From Cerrena zonata (taxonomy: Eukaryota; Basidiomycota; Agaricomycetes; Polyporales; Cerrenaceae), in the NCBI GenBank assembly GCA_038087015.1, contig JASBNA010000025.1:124001-188000 (forward strand): 64,000 nucleotides of DNA, in the 5' to 3' direction. The notes under the pieces were generated by a model, which was not told the DNA's origin, ran no database searches, and worked only from the letters and a program-made list of their open reading frames with translations. Position 1 is the stretch's first letter, and every line of letters begins with the position of its first letter. The position numbers were made by a program, and so were the translations under genes. Below, piece after piece: positions 12,511 through 24,345 of the stretch.

Positions 12511-13914
12511 CGGAGAAATATCCATGTGTTTGGGACCTTCAATAAAACAAACTTGATGAGAGGGTGGACAAGAGTGGCTAAAGATACCAGAAAAGATCGG
12601 AGTTGAGTCAAGAGGCCTTTCAGCATCGGGACCTTATACGGACATTGGGAAGAGAATGTAGGGGCAAGAGTTGTGAAGATGAAGACTGCAAGCCAAGCAA
12701 TCATTATCCCAGTCGTAATCCATCCAACAACCGGGTTTAGGCTGTGGAGGAACGCAGCGAGTCCGATGAGAAATAGGAGGAGGGCAAGTTGGAGGAGGAG
12801 AGGCAGGGATGAAGCGATTGCAAATACTCGCCATCTCTCTAGACCGCGTTCACGAAAGAACCGGAGTTTGAGTCGCTCCTGGGGATTGTGGGTTTCGTAT
12901 GCCAGAAGCTCATGAAACCATTGCTTCACGAGGATCCCAAGAGATGCGGTGATGAGAGCGATGATGAGACTCGACACCCAAAGGGTATTAACGAGGACAG
13001 TGGATCCAAGCGTGAGGAAGGGGGTCGGAGTAAACGAAGGGATAGTCGAGTTGATGAAATTGCCGTTGAGCGAAAGGCTCGCAAGTTGTGCGGAGATGTG
13101 AAGTAGGACCTGAGTAGAAGTATCGTCTGGTTGGGATTGTAGATTCTTGTATGTTTCGATGATAAAAGCGGTCACCACGGCCGAGAACAGACCGGCCTAT
13201 TCGGGATAAGCAGAGGATTCCGAATGTAAAATCTCAGGACTTACAAAGACGAGGAGGGTGTCAATATCCTCCTTCACATCTTCGACCCGGTCTTTATCGA
13301 ACTGACGAACCAAATCGTATAACCGAGCCCATCCGGTACGTTCAGGTTCAAGCTGCACGCGATGGACCTCGTCGACATGATCTACGGATTCTTTCTGCTT
13401 TCAAATAGCCCTGTCGTTAAGAGTATGGCAGTATGAAAGGCGAAATGAACATACTTTGGAGATAGAATTATCTGTGGCCCCATACCCTTGATCTCCATTC
13501 TGAAGCGGAATAGAATAATGAGCGGTAGGTGTAGTTGCACTCTGCTCAGTAGCCCCGCGGGTTGCGTCGTTCGCAGGGAGAGGGGAGACTTCATGGAGTT
13601 GATAAAATGGAAGGTGTCCTCCGGTTCGCGGTTCATCGATTCCCGGCTCGATATTCGGAAGAGGTTTACACTGTAAGACATCCTGCTGGCGGGTTTTAGC
13701 TGCGTGTCCCACATCAAATCGATAACAGACATACCATTTGAATATCATTCTCGCCAGGACTTAGGATCACCGATGGTAGTACACTATTTGGTTCTTCTGT
13801 TGTTTGGGCTTCGTCGTTGATGGATTTAACAGGAATCGAGGAAGGCGAGCTGCGTGTCTGACTTTGTCGCTTTCGTGAGCTGTGACTTTTGGTGGAAGGG
13901 GAACGAGAGGCCAT
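11462..13914 (-). CDS. DUF6535 domain membrane protein, paralogue A
   Basis: Predicted integral membrane protein of the DUF6535 family, which is basidiomycete-expanded and of unknown function. Five exons (13914-13735, 13685-13455, 13394-13245, 13196-11918, 11865-11462) join in phase to 747 residues. The start at MASRSPSTK is chosen because paralogue B begins the same way; an in-frame ATG 24 bases upstream is possible. Residues 1-187 are hydrophilic and end in the conserved PERTGWARLYDLVRQFDKDR block leading into DIDTLLVF|AGLFSAVVTAFIIETY, the DUF6535 signature and first membrane segment. Further hydrophobic segments lie near 254-278, 312-333 and 340-363, followed by CPYKVPMLKG. The C-terminal half is soluble-looking and conserved only among the local paralogues. 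Its 3' half is CpG-free while its 5' half is not. Confidence 0.88.
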
Positions 13915-16856
13915 TTGGGCTGCGCACAGGTGGGACAAGCTAATACATGGGCGGAGAGAGTAAGATGGTAAAAAGAAGAGGAAGCTCCAGTACGTCAGAA
14001 GAGCGTGGTATGGATAGCGGACAGTCGCCCGAATACAACAGACACATAACAGCCATATGATCTAGGCGTGTATGTACATAGACGATCGTGGAGTCCAAGA
14101 ATGCATATGCTTTGATTCTTCAACAACGCCCTATCTCCAACTCCAAGGTCACAGCCCAAATCCCATCGTTCACGAGCACGAGTCATGTCAATGGACAACA
14201 ACTCAACTCACCTTGGTTCAAAAGTGACATTGAATTTGTAAACTGCTGAATCGAATAATCACAAATACATCCAAACGTCGACGATCGTAATTGGAAGATT
14301 GATAGAAGATCAATAAACACCGTAGTCGTAGTCGGACGTCAAACTAATGGGGTAAGAGACCATAGATATAAACTCGATTCCATTTCGCATCGGTATATAT
14401 GTGCACATCGACAGAATTCCGAGAATATAGAACAACACATGTAATAACTCCCAGCTATAGGAAGTAAAAGTCGCCGAGAGACAGTAGGGGGGAAGGGGAG
14501 CGAGAGGCCATTCGGATTCGAGTTGTATACAGGTGAGACAAGGTAGCGTATGAAGAAGGGGGAATTCCAGTATGCCAGAGGAGCGGGGTATGCACCCTCG
14601 ATAGTCGCCCGAATCCAACAGACACAAGGCGGCCATGCAGGCGTTAGACGATCATGGCAGTCCAAGAATGCTTCGATGTCCATGCTTCGATGACCGGTCT
14701 ACGGACAGCCTGGGTTCACCGGCGCCACAGCCCACCTTTCCATCCATGAATAGTGCTGGAGGGAACAGAACCGCGAACAGTGCCCTATGTTTGAACTTTT
14801 AGCCCATTGAGTATGTCGTAACTTCAGTCTTGACCCATTCATTATGCGAGTGGAGCTCTCAGCCACTCAGCTCCTAACTCTCAAGTACATCCAGCTTTGT
14901 GTCAGTTGTGACACCGTAAGTGAAAGATGATCGGTGTTCGTTGGAGCTGAACGACGGAGGGGTCGGTCACCATCTGTATCATAGCTGTATGCTGATAACT
15001 CGACTTCGCAGAGCTCATACAGGTACATGAGTATAATCTAGGGGAAATGTCAAGGCGAATTGAATATAAAAGGTGGTGCTCACTTTACGAAAACGATAGC
15101 ATCAGCCCCGGAAAGTTTGCGGGAGGAGTGTCCAAACACAAGAGTTATCGGTATCGTCATTAAGATTGCTGCCTTAGGTACTAGAGGTCACCGAATAGTC
15201 GCAGTATAGTTCGTACTCACCTTCTAAACTCATAGAAAGAGATGGTATGGGGGTCTGCAGGTTGAGAAAGATCACCGAACGAAAACTGAGGGCACTCTTT
15301 CGTTATGCTCCAGATAGAGATGTATCGTATCGAGCAAAATATCCCATGAGGCTAGCCTGTACGAGTCTTTGACAATCGAAAAATGCGCACAGTAGGGGAA
15401 GGTTTCCTGACACCGTAAAGCAGGACACCAGGCGGTGCAAGCATTTTCGGAGTCAGCGTAGAGCGGACAGTTAAGACAATGGGACTACGAAGAGTTTAAA
15501 CCATCAGCATAGGGTGGTAAGGTGGTTGATTCTCATACGTTCGATAATGTTCAATCAATGCCGTTCATCGAGCGATTTGTACGAAGGCCACACGAAGAAC
15601 ACGAATACGAGACGTACGCCTGTATTCAAAATTGTGTCGACTGAGCCAGAAAGATCTTCAAAATTGCATGTCGGCTTGTGAGGGTCTTGTCGAGAGGGTG
15701 GAGTGTCAAATGCTAGAGGATCTAGAAAACGATGCGAAAGTTTTCCTCCTCAAACATCTCAGTCATAACGCCAAAATGTGCGGCACATACCTTGAGGAAT
15801 TTCCAACTCGTTGTCTACCATTTCCATCTCCTAATCACGAATTCCATCCACCCGCTCCGTTCCAAGGCGTAGACACACGAAGGGATCATGCGAAACGTCT
15901 CACTGTCGTAGTCGACGCGTTAGTATCGACGGATAGAGATTGGGAGCCATCGAGCTTGAGAGATCCTGATCTTCTGCATGGTATCGAAAGTGCCAGGCGG
16001 GAGAGCATATACCCAGTTATCAACTCTTGTGTAGAGAGTTTGTGTGTGAGATCTTGTCAGGATCGGTCAGTGCTAGGTTAACTAGGTGAGAATTCTTTCA
16101 TTAGACTCACCGACTGCAATGCACCGCCGTCTTTGGGCAACACATTTGTCGATAGCAAGAGGTTATCGTGTGGCTAGAGGGTTTTGCTGTTTTTTCGTCA
16201 CCGGGTAGTACCTAGGGTGAAGGCTGCAGGGTTGTCATTGAAGTTTCGGACATCCGAGTGTTATTGGGTAGTAGGATTGTTGTTTATACGAGCCTCTAGG
16301 AATGAGAGTAGTGGGTGATGTAGATCGAAGAACAAAGCTGGAGTATAGGTGCACGAATGACAGCCTTTCCGCCGGTGTGTTCTGGATACAGGCGAGATAT
16401 ATTTCTATATGTCGTTTGTCGGAATGATCCTCACGATGTCAATATGAATCCAACAAGAAATAACAAAGGGGACACGTACAACAAGGAGTCGCTAGTGAAC
16501 AGTCCTCAAGCAGACACGTGTATCTACAGAGCTGGGATAAGACCGGATAGTAGATAACATTTGAAGAGCAAGATGAGAGACGTTCATCTAAGGCCAAATG
16601 CTAGGGTCTTGAGGATGAAATATTAGTGTTCCCTTCGAAAAGCAGGCAGTATAACGCGGGAATGCATACGTACCTTGGGTAATAATACATGAATGCAATC
16701 ACATACCATCCGCAGGTCCCTACGACACGATGCACAATCTGTGTTCTGAATGGTGACCGGTGACCGGTGACGACCAATGGAGATCAATCGTATTCCCGGT
16801 GGTACTGGCGATCCAACGAGTATAGATGCAGAGTGTAGAGCAAGAAGACAGAAGCG

Positions 16857-17018
16857 ACTTGCAAGGCTGCAGAGAGGGTGTACAGCAAGGATGCTGGCCT
16901 GCAAACATGGACTTGCAAGGCTGCAGAGAGGGTGTACAGCAAGGATGCTGGCCTGCAAACATGGACTTGCAAGGCTGCAGAGAGGGTGTACAGCAAGGAT
17001 GCTGGCCTGCAAACATGG
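16857..17018. repeat. 54-bp minisatellite, three perfect copies
   Basis: Units start at 16,857, 16,911 and 16,965 with ACTTGCAAGG and end in CAAACATGG; all three are identical base for base. The unit is 18 codons long, so several frames stay open through it by necessity. The repeat is absent from the homologous region upstream of gene B, so it arose after the A/B duplication. Confidence 0.95.
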
Positions 17019-17168
17019 ACATGCGAGCTGAAGAGAGGGGATGTTTATTGAATTTCTCGCAAGTAAGTTGACCCGGACAGCAGTGGTCGTCCCATCGAGT
17101 TGTCCTTGACGTGAACGAAAGCAAGTGCGAAGGAAGATGCTCCGGCTGCAACATCCCGAATGATCGAG

Positions 17169-17176
17169 TGACGTCA
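17169..17176. promoter_or_regulatory. CRE-like TGACGTCA site, A module
   Basis: Perfect palindrome TGACGTCA, the core bound by ATF/CREB-type bZIP factors. The same octamer sits in the matching block upstream of gene B (24,315-24,322) within diverged flanks. Regulatory function is inferred from this conservation only. Confidence 0.35.
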
Positions 17177-17200
17177 CCGTGGACTCGACCCTTCTTTCTC

Positions 17201-17215
17201 TTCTCTCTCTCTCTC
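17201..17215. repeat. CT-rich simple repeat
   Basis: Run of CT dinucleotides at the outer edge of the A upstream module. Confidence 0.8.
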
Positions 17216-18267
17216 AATGTAAGACGCTAAATCTCTGCTAGAATACCTCAAAACCACTACCCACCGTCAAAATAGAACATGATATGGAGCTGACTTTATC
17301 ACAATGCGGACCTTAATTTTACATCTCACAACGCTCGTCGAGCCACTGGTCTGCTTGTACTTCGTAACCGGATAGATCACATATTATTGTAGCTCATGCC
17401 GAAGCACGAACGGCGCCCATATATCCTATGTACTACGGTCTGCTGCTGCAGGATCTCCTTCTTTCAGCAGTTTCCATCTTCTCCTTCTCATCCGTTATCA
17501 GCTCAATCCCTATTTCAAGAACTTCGTATGGACTATATCCCCGCTCCTGGCATCAATCCGACGATGAATCTAGCTCTCATCTTCCTACAACGTCTCAGCA
17601 CTATTGACAGTTCCGCGTCGCTTATAACGAAGAGCACGCACTTCAATAATCTTCGGCGAGTGCATCTATACTCAACTCGGGGCCTTCTTCAACGTGTTGA
17701 CTCATTAGCGCATCTCAGGAAGTGAATGTCTCGATCTCGTGTCCATATTCTCTACGCGCGAGATGTAATCGCTTCCTACATGATCAGACAAGATGTCGCA
17801 CACTTCTGCCTCGTCCCAAGCGATTGTTTCATTGGCCGTCTGCTGGTCCCACACCCTTCTCCCCATAGGAACTATCTCATCCTACGGTGAAACAGGTCGA
17901 TCCGAATTGTTTGTTTCAAAACTCATCTCAGGAGCCCTAACATGAGTCGCCATCACTCTCCCAATCTTTCTATTGGGTCCTGTCCACACAGTTTTATGGT
18001 TCGCCGCCACCGATGTATCCTCTTTCCGGTGGATGGATGGTTCAAATAACCACATCCTCCGCACTCTCTTCGCATTACCTCGCTGCCCAAACTTGCCGCG
18101 CTTCAAAGAAGACATCATTGTTACCTCTACCTGTCATCAATGTGTGGTCACCACTTGATTCCGACTCCAATTTCCTGCATTCATGAAGCGGGCGGTAATC
18201 CCTTGATCCAATATTGAATCTTGCATAAATGAATCTGTTAGAATGTTTTCAATGTCCTTGGCTAGCG
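17216..18267. other. Non-coding stretch with possible gene relics
   Basis: Open stretches exist on both strands (for example 17,396-17,725 plus and 17,882-18,118 minus), but neither shows a recognisable family, matching exon ends or a duplicate elsewhere. They could be decayed coding sequence. I do not call a gene. Confidence 0.3.
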
Positions 18268-20230
18268 ACATCAACATGTCAATTTTGATGAACACAATTC
18301 ATCTAGCTGCTAGTATCTGTTTTTCAATGAGTAACAGAGCTCATCTCCAAGTACATTTTCATGGATATCTTATGGTACATTGTTATCTATTTTGACCAGA
18401 CTTCCTGCACACATTATGTACCCCTCAACAGACAAGATCCCTGACTTCTACATTAATACACTTGAGTCTATGAAATTCAGAAAGTACCATGACTCACACT
18501 GACTATCAAAACATAGACTGTGTATGCACATCTTCATTGGTTGACTACATCTCTGCTATCCAATATGTTCTATACAAGAACCTCAATGACTATGAGCATC
18601 CAGGCTTGATTGTTGTAGTATTTAATGTTAATCTGAGATATCTTGTAGTTAAGGAAGAGTAGTTTGCAAAGTTGCACTTTTCCTTTTTTGTTCTAACTCT
18701 TGCCATTCTGACTGGTGATGCATGTCATTATTGATTTTGTGTTTTCTCAAATTTCTTTCTGATTGTTAGTCTTCTGATAATATGAATAAGTCAATTTACA
18801 ACATCTGTGCCTCTGAAATCTACACCTCTCTGTACTTGGGGGATGTATGTCTTCTCATTGTCCTAATTTTACAAGATTTTTTTCTAAAATGTAGTAAATG
18901 ATAGCCTACTATAAGTATCATTATAAACATAGATTTTTCATATTTGATAAATTCTCTTCACTTTAAAAAACCAGCTCCCTCAATATATTTGTGGTAATTT
19001 TATCTATGACTATTTATCATGTATCAATGCTGAAACTCAAAATCACAACTGTGTATATTCTAGTATCAAATATATGACAAACTGTTTAACAGAAAAACAT
19101 TTAGCACAAATGAGAATAATCTACATGACCATTCAAACATAAGATTCTGAGTTCCAGCTTTGACCTACAGCTTTGAGTTTTGGTATGAGTTTTCTATCTG
19201 CAAGATGTCTGAGTCTGAAGAAGATACGGCTATGCCTCACAGATTTTTTATATGATTGTGTCCAAAATGATTGATTCTGGCAAGACATAATATCAGCAAG
19301 TTCACCCATCACTTCATAAATACCATCTTGATGTTTCTTTGCAAGAGCTCCAAATATAAGGTCCCATATTACTTTAGCAAAAATATCAATGAGAGCAATT
19401 GGGTCCAGTGGGATACCAGAATCAGACCCTCCATCATCATTCTGAATTTGAGTGATACAGTCAACAACATTCTGGATATCTGACCCAGGTTGTGGTTTCT
19501 TCCAGAGGGTATGAATGAGGGTTCTGGTTGCTGCAATCAGATTGGATACAAATTGGTCCCCTGTGAGTTCCAATCAGTAGCTGTGTGGATAACAGATGAT
19601 GTGAGAACTTACCAATGCCATAATTCTGCTTCTCAATATCAGATAGTGTTGGAAAAAGGCCATCATATTTTTCAGGGTGTTTCATCAGGGTATGGTGTCT
19701 GACAGAGTACATGGTGAGGATTGAGAATGCTGCTGATGTTGGGCCTTCCCGGATGAGTCTGATGAAGGTTGGGAGATGTGTAGATGAAATTGGAAAACCT
19801 GAAGCAGAGTTATATGTTCCAGATAATGCCAGTGTCAAACTGAAGCATAGTTTTGGAAAATAGGATAGGTCAGAGTCTTCACCAAGATGCATTGACCATT
19901 GTTCCTTATCCCCAATTTCAGCAAGGATAACTCTACTCATTTCTTTCATCATTCCATAAGACACATCAGGTATCAGGCCAGAGTCTACTGGGCTTTGTTT
20001 CTTTGTCCATTCTTGGAATGTGGCACCCATATCCTTAGCACTGATGGTCCTAAAACATTCCCTGACTGGGTCATTGAGCCTTTCTCCTCTTAGGAGATCC
20101 TTTGCACAAACAATGATTGGCATGCTCAAGGACCCATCCTTGCTGACCTGCTCCTCCTCTAGAGCTTTCACTTTATTTGACCATTGTTCAAATTTGGAAC
20201 CAAGTACTCCAAAAGATTTCAATGATATTG
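18268..20230. other. CpG-depleted block 2 (3' part of DUF6535 gene B and downstream)
   Basis: No CG from 18,268 to about 19,226 (about 960 bases), one at 19,227, then none until about 19,750, and one more until about 20,230. From about 20,395 CpG is frequent again. TG/CA are enriched. The block covers gene B's last exon, the 3' part of its exon 4 and about 0.86 kb past its stop, matching block 1 at gene A. Confidence 0.85.
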
Positions 20231-21380
20231 GAAGACATCGAAGCTGAGTCAGAAGACCCTTCAACATTGGGGTCTTATATGGACATTGGGAAGAGAATGC
20301 AGGTGTGAAGGTGGTGAAGGTGAAGATCATGAGCCAGGAAATCATGATCCCAGTTATTGTCCATCCCACAATTGAGTCAAGCTGATGGAGGAATACAGCG
20401 AGCCCAATAAAGAACAAGATGAGCGCGAGTTGAAGGAGGACTGGAAGCGACGAAGCGATTGCGAAGACCTTCCACCGCTCCAAGCCACGTTCACGGAAGA
20501 ATCGCAGCTTGAGCCGTTCTTGTGGATCGTGGGTTGTGTATGCCATAAGTTCATGAAACCATTGTTTGACAAGAATTCCAATGGAGGCGGTGATGAGAGC
20601 AATGACGAGGCTGGACGACCAGAGAGTGTTGATGAGGATAGATGAGGGCAAGCGAGGGAAGGGAGTAGGAGTGAATGATGAAATAGTCGAGTTGATGAAA
20701 TTGCCGTTGAGAGAAAGGCTTGCGAGTTGTGCGGAGATATGGAGGAGGACCTGAGCGGAAGTATCGTCGGATTGGGGTTGGAGATTCTTGTAGGACTCGA
20801 TGATGAATGCGGTCACCACCGCTGAGAACAGACCGGCCTATCGAAAGTAAGCAAGGAAATCAGAATGCATTGCACGGGAACTCACAAAGACAAGGAGAGT
20901 ATCGATATCATCTCTGATGTCCTCCACCCGATCTTTATCAAACTGACGAACCAAATCGTACAGCTTCGCCCATCCAGTACGTTCGGGCTCGATTTTCACG
21001 CGTTGGACACTGTTCAATAGACCCGTAGATTCATCCTAGTAAAAATGACAATGCCATAAGATATTGAGTAGTTTGAAATCCGAAATAAACGTACTTTACG
21101 AGTAGTACTAGGATGGACATCCTTTGGCTTGATATTTAAAGGTTCACGCTGTAAGTCCTCCTGTACTCAAATGTGAGCTGTATTTCTTACAACCAGTCGA
21201 AAGCGGACGTACCAATTGAGTTTCATTATTGCCGGAGCGGGGCCAACTATTCGCTCTCTTGATGGCTTGGGACTGATCGTTGTCGGCACTACTAATGGGA
21301 GCGGAAGCGGGCAAGCTTTTCGCCCTGTTGCGTCGCTTTCGTGAGCCGTGATTCTTGGGGGAGGGGGAGCGAGAGGCCAT
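19133..21380 (-). CDS. DUF6535 domain membrane protein, paralogue B
   Basis: Close paralogue of gene A with the same exon plan. Exons 21380-21213, 21035-20886, 20837-19613 and 19560-19133 give an in-phase 656-residue protein starting MASRSPSPKNHG. The exon corresponding to A's exon 2 is recognisable at 21161-21095 (EDLQREPLNIKPK) and has usable splice sites, but it is 67 bases long and runs into a stop, so including it breaks the frame. Skipping it keeps the frame. The KIEPERTGWAKLYDLVRQFDKDR block, the AGLFSAVVTAF junction and four hydrophobic segments match A. The main exon is 54 bases shorter than A's. It was probably made by a tandem duplication of about 7.5 kb. Function unknown. Confidence 0.85.
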
Positions 21381-21760
21381 TTGGGTTGTGTGCAGGTGAT
21401 ATACAATAACTTGTAGGTGGACAGAGTACGGAGAGGGGGGATTCCAGTAAGCCAGAGTAGCGGGGTATGTACACTAGACAGTCGCCCAGACGCAACAGAC
21501 ACAAGGCAGCCGTGCACTCCAGGTGCGTTTGCCCGTAGACGACCATAGCGGTTCAGGAAGGCTTCGACGTCCATGCTTCCATGACAGCTTGATTGACAGC
21601 CTGCGCCCACCGGCGCCATAGCCCACCTTTCCATCTGTGAATACTGCTGGTAGGCAGCGGAATAGCGACCGATACTCTACGTCTGTTCTAGCCTATCGAC
21701 TGATACGACGTCCATTAGTCTTGACCTACTCAGCTCTCAGGTGCTCAGTACTCAGTCCCC

Positions 21761-21788
21761 AACGTTCAACGTTCAACGTTCAACGCTC
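21761..21788. repeat. Heptamer tandem repeat AACGTTC x4
   Basis: Three perfect AACGTTC units and a fourth with one change (AACGCTC), inside the upstream module of gene B and absent from the A module. Confidence 0.85.
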
Positions 21789-24314
21789 AGGTATACGCAG
21801 CTTTGTGTTGGTCGTGGCGCCGCAAGTGACAGCTGGGCAGAGATCGGTGTTGGTTGGAGCTGAATCACCAAAGTGGTCAGATGCTATCCATACCGTACCT
21901 GCATGCTGTCAATTCGACTCCGTAGAGCTCTACATGTACATGAGGAGGCAATATTTATTGATTTCCAATAGGAACGTCGATAAGGAGATGCAGTTGGGAA
22001 CAGCTGGGACAAAAGTTGCTCGGGGTGGAATCCGACCCCATTTCTGTCGGAAACCCACACCCAGAAAATAGATGACATCAAGTTCCAAAGTCATCACATC
22101 GGTATCAACGTACTGTCCTCTTGTCGTCCGGGTGAATCAGTATCCTGGAGAGATTTCGAACCGTCCAGAGGCTACAGAAGTTACGGAGCAATCTGAAGGA
22201 CTCGAATAAGCCCACATGCTCATCTCCAATGAAAGCCGAACCTATTGTGTTTGGTCCTATATCGTTCGATCCAGTTCCGAATCGGTTGGCTAGACGGAGT
22301 GCACGAGGGAAATGTCGAGAGGCAGCGACATGTTGAAATCAAGATGTTCTAGCCTTGTACGAGATCGCACATAACGGTACGATCAGTGTCAATGTTATAT
22401 TTGACGAGTTTGTCGCCGTACACACCAACTGTCGCGTCCACCAGAGTGATGAGGACAAAGCAGCGCTACGAGGGAGATCATTAGCCATATATAGCCGTGA
22501 CTTGGAAATGTTTCACCGAAAACCGAGAGTTACAGCGATTTTCTACTGATTCAGCGGTATATGTTGGGAACCGAGTCAATACTTTGAAGTCAGGATTGGC
22601 GGGTGTATATGGGGCAAGTCTCATGTTGTGTCAAGCGAGCGATTGTAAGTGTGTATTGATCAGATTCAAAGGGAATGACGAGTTGGTTTGATGAAATGAG
22701 CGGCGAATCAGGTATGTGCAAGCTCACCCATCGAAGGAGCATTGGATCCGAGCCAAATCGATTTCTTGTTTAGCGATATAAGGCCAAGGAGTAATGTTGT
22801 GAGCATCTGACCATTCTCTTCGAGGTGAAAGTCAAGACCATGCGAAAGAGTTATTGGAAAACCTACGTCGGCGAAGGGAGATGCAGTCGATACGTGCGGA
22901 AACCTTTCTTCTCTATAGCAAAGTGGAAACCTGGAACGAACAAGTGTTGTGGCATGAGAGATATCGCTGAGAAGTACGAGACATACCATTGCCCTTCGAC
23001 CATGTCGTGTTCGCGTGTTTCGACTGGTACTCATACTTTCAAGAGGATTATAGCGGGTTCGTTTGTACCAATATCAGGAATAGGGGGCATACAGTTGTAT
23101 TCCGAGCCGAACACGTCCTCAAATTTGACGTACGGCTTGAGGATACTCTAATGACGTGAAGCCACTGAAATATCAGGGGACTGAATAACACACGAAAGAA
23201 ATTAGCTTCCATCAAGGGAATCAATGCCAATAGTGTCGACATGCACCTTTGAGGGATTGAACCTCCAATATCCTCCCCAAGTACTCGTCATTTCCTGCGT
23301 ATCCATCGATTCATTCCACCCCAAAGTGAAAAATATGGGCATATAGCCAGTTATCAGCTTTCTATAGGCTAGGTGGGATCCTGTGGGGTTCAATCGGTAC
23401 TAGATCTGTCATTAAGTTCACCGGGTGCAACACGACCGTCGTCTTTGATCAACGCAGTTGTCAATAGTATGACATGATCGTTTAGGGGAAGGATTTTGCC
23501 CATTTTGTTTGTCATTGGTCTCGGAAACATTGTATCAGGGGCGGAAGCTACGAGGTTCTCTTCGAAATTTCAGATGTTATCGGAGAGTGGGGGAATGTAT
23601 TTCGTACGAGTCTTCAGAGATTGAAGGAGTCGGTGACGCATGTTAAAGAAGAAAGCTAGAAGTATAGGTAGCATATTTACCGATGTTACGCTGTGTCCCA
23701 GATTCAATATCAAAACCAGTAGAAAACAAGGAGGCGACACGTACAGCAAGCATTCGCTACCATCAGTAAGTCATCTTGAAGTGGATATCTGTGTTTCTAG
23801 TGCCTGGATAAAACCAGATAGTGAACAACAGATCGGGGTCGAGGTAGGAGACGTTCGTTGAAAACAAAATGCTACGGTCTGAGCAGCTTTCGCCTCGAGA
23901 ATCAGGCAGTACCACACAGGGATACTATACATACCTTGAGGTAATGCAGGAATGACATCACGAAAGTTACATTCCGTAGGTCCCTGTAGTATGATGCACC
24001 ATCTTACAAGTGACAAATAACGTGAATAGGATGTGTTACCGGAAGTACCAGTGACATCATAAGAGATATCGTTCGAGCGAAACAACAGAGGGATAACAGG
24101 GTATGAGAGAGGATGTATAAAGACGCAGCGAGTGATAGTTGTCGGGTGGCCTGCAAGTAAGGGGCTGGTTATCGTGAGGAGGAGATGGAAAGCGAAGCAA
24201 CGAGCAATTTCTGCACAATGCCTCACAAGTAAGCTGACTTTGAGAGCAGAGTTCGTCGAGTTGACCTTGTCGTGAGCCGTGAGCGAAATGCCCAGATAAT
24301 CTGCAACGATCGAA

Positions 24315-24322
24315 TGACGTCA
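24315..24322. promoter_or_regulatory. CRE-like TGACGTCA site, B module
   Basis: Perfect TGACGTCA at the position matching 17,169-17,176 of the A module, preceded in both by a shared GATCGA. Candidate bZIP site by conservation only. Confidence 0.35.
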
Positions 24323-24345
24323 GCGTAGACTCCGGCCGGATGCAG

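Larger units (their letters stand above)
13915..17215. repeat. Upstream module of gene A (duplicated upstream of gene B)
   Basis: This 3.3 kb stretch has no gene I can support, yet blocks of it recur in order upstream of gene B. Examples: 14,690-14,760 with 21,590-21,650 (shared CACCGGCGCCA and CCCACCTTTCCAT), 14,890-15,040 with 21,790-21,950 (CAGCTTTGTGT and GATCGGTGTT), 16,440-16,760 with 23,700-24,000 (GACACGTACA, GGTCCCT), and 17,040-17,200 with 24,220-24,340. It is therefore part of a segmental duplication that also holds A and B. Similarity is patchy, with many indels. Confidence 0.7.
21381..24345. repeat. Upstream module of gene B (duplicate of A module)
   Basis: Homologous in order to 13,915-17,215. 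It also shares 22,070-22,260 with 28,000-28,180 (for example CATCTCCAATGAA and an ATCAACGTA.TGTCCT block), linking it to a third copy. No gene is supported inside. It lacks the 54-bp minisatellite and has a private heptamer repeat. Confidence 0.65.

Noticed and set aside
16720..17217. Long open frames on both strands across the minisatellite
   Set aside because: They are open because the 54-base unit is divisible by three; there is no family similarity and the B module lacks them.
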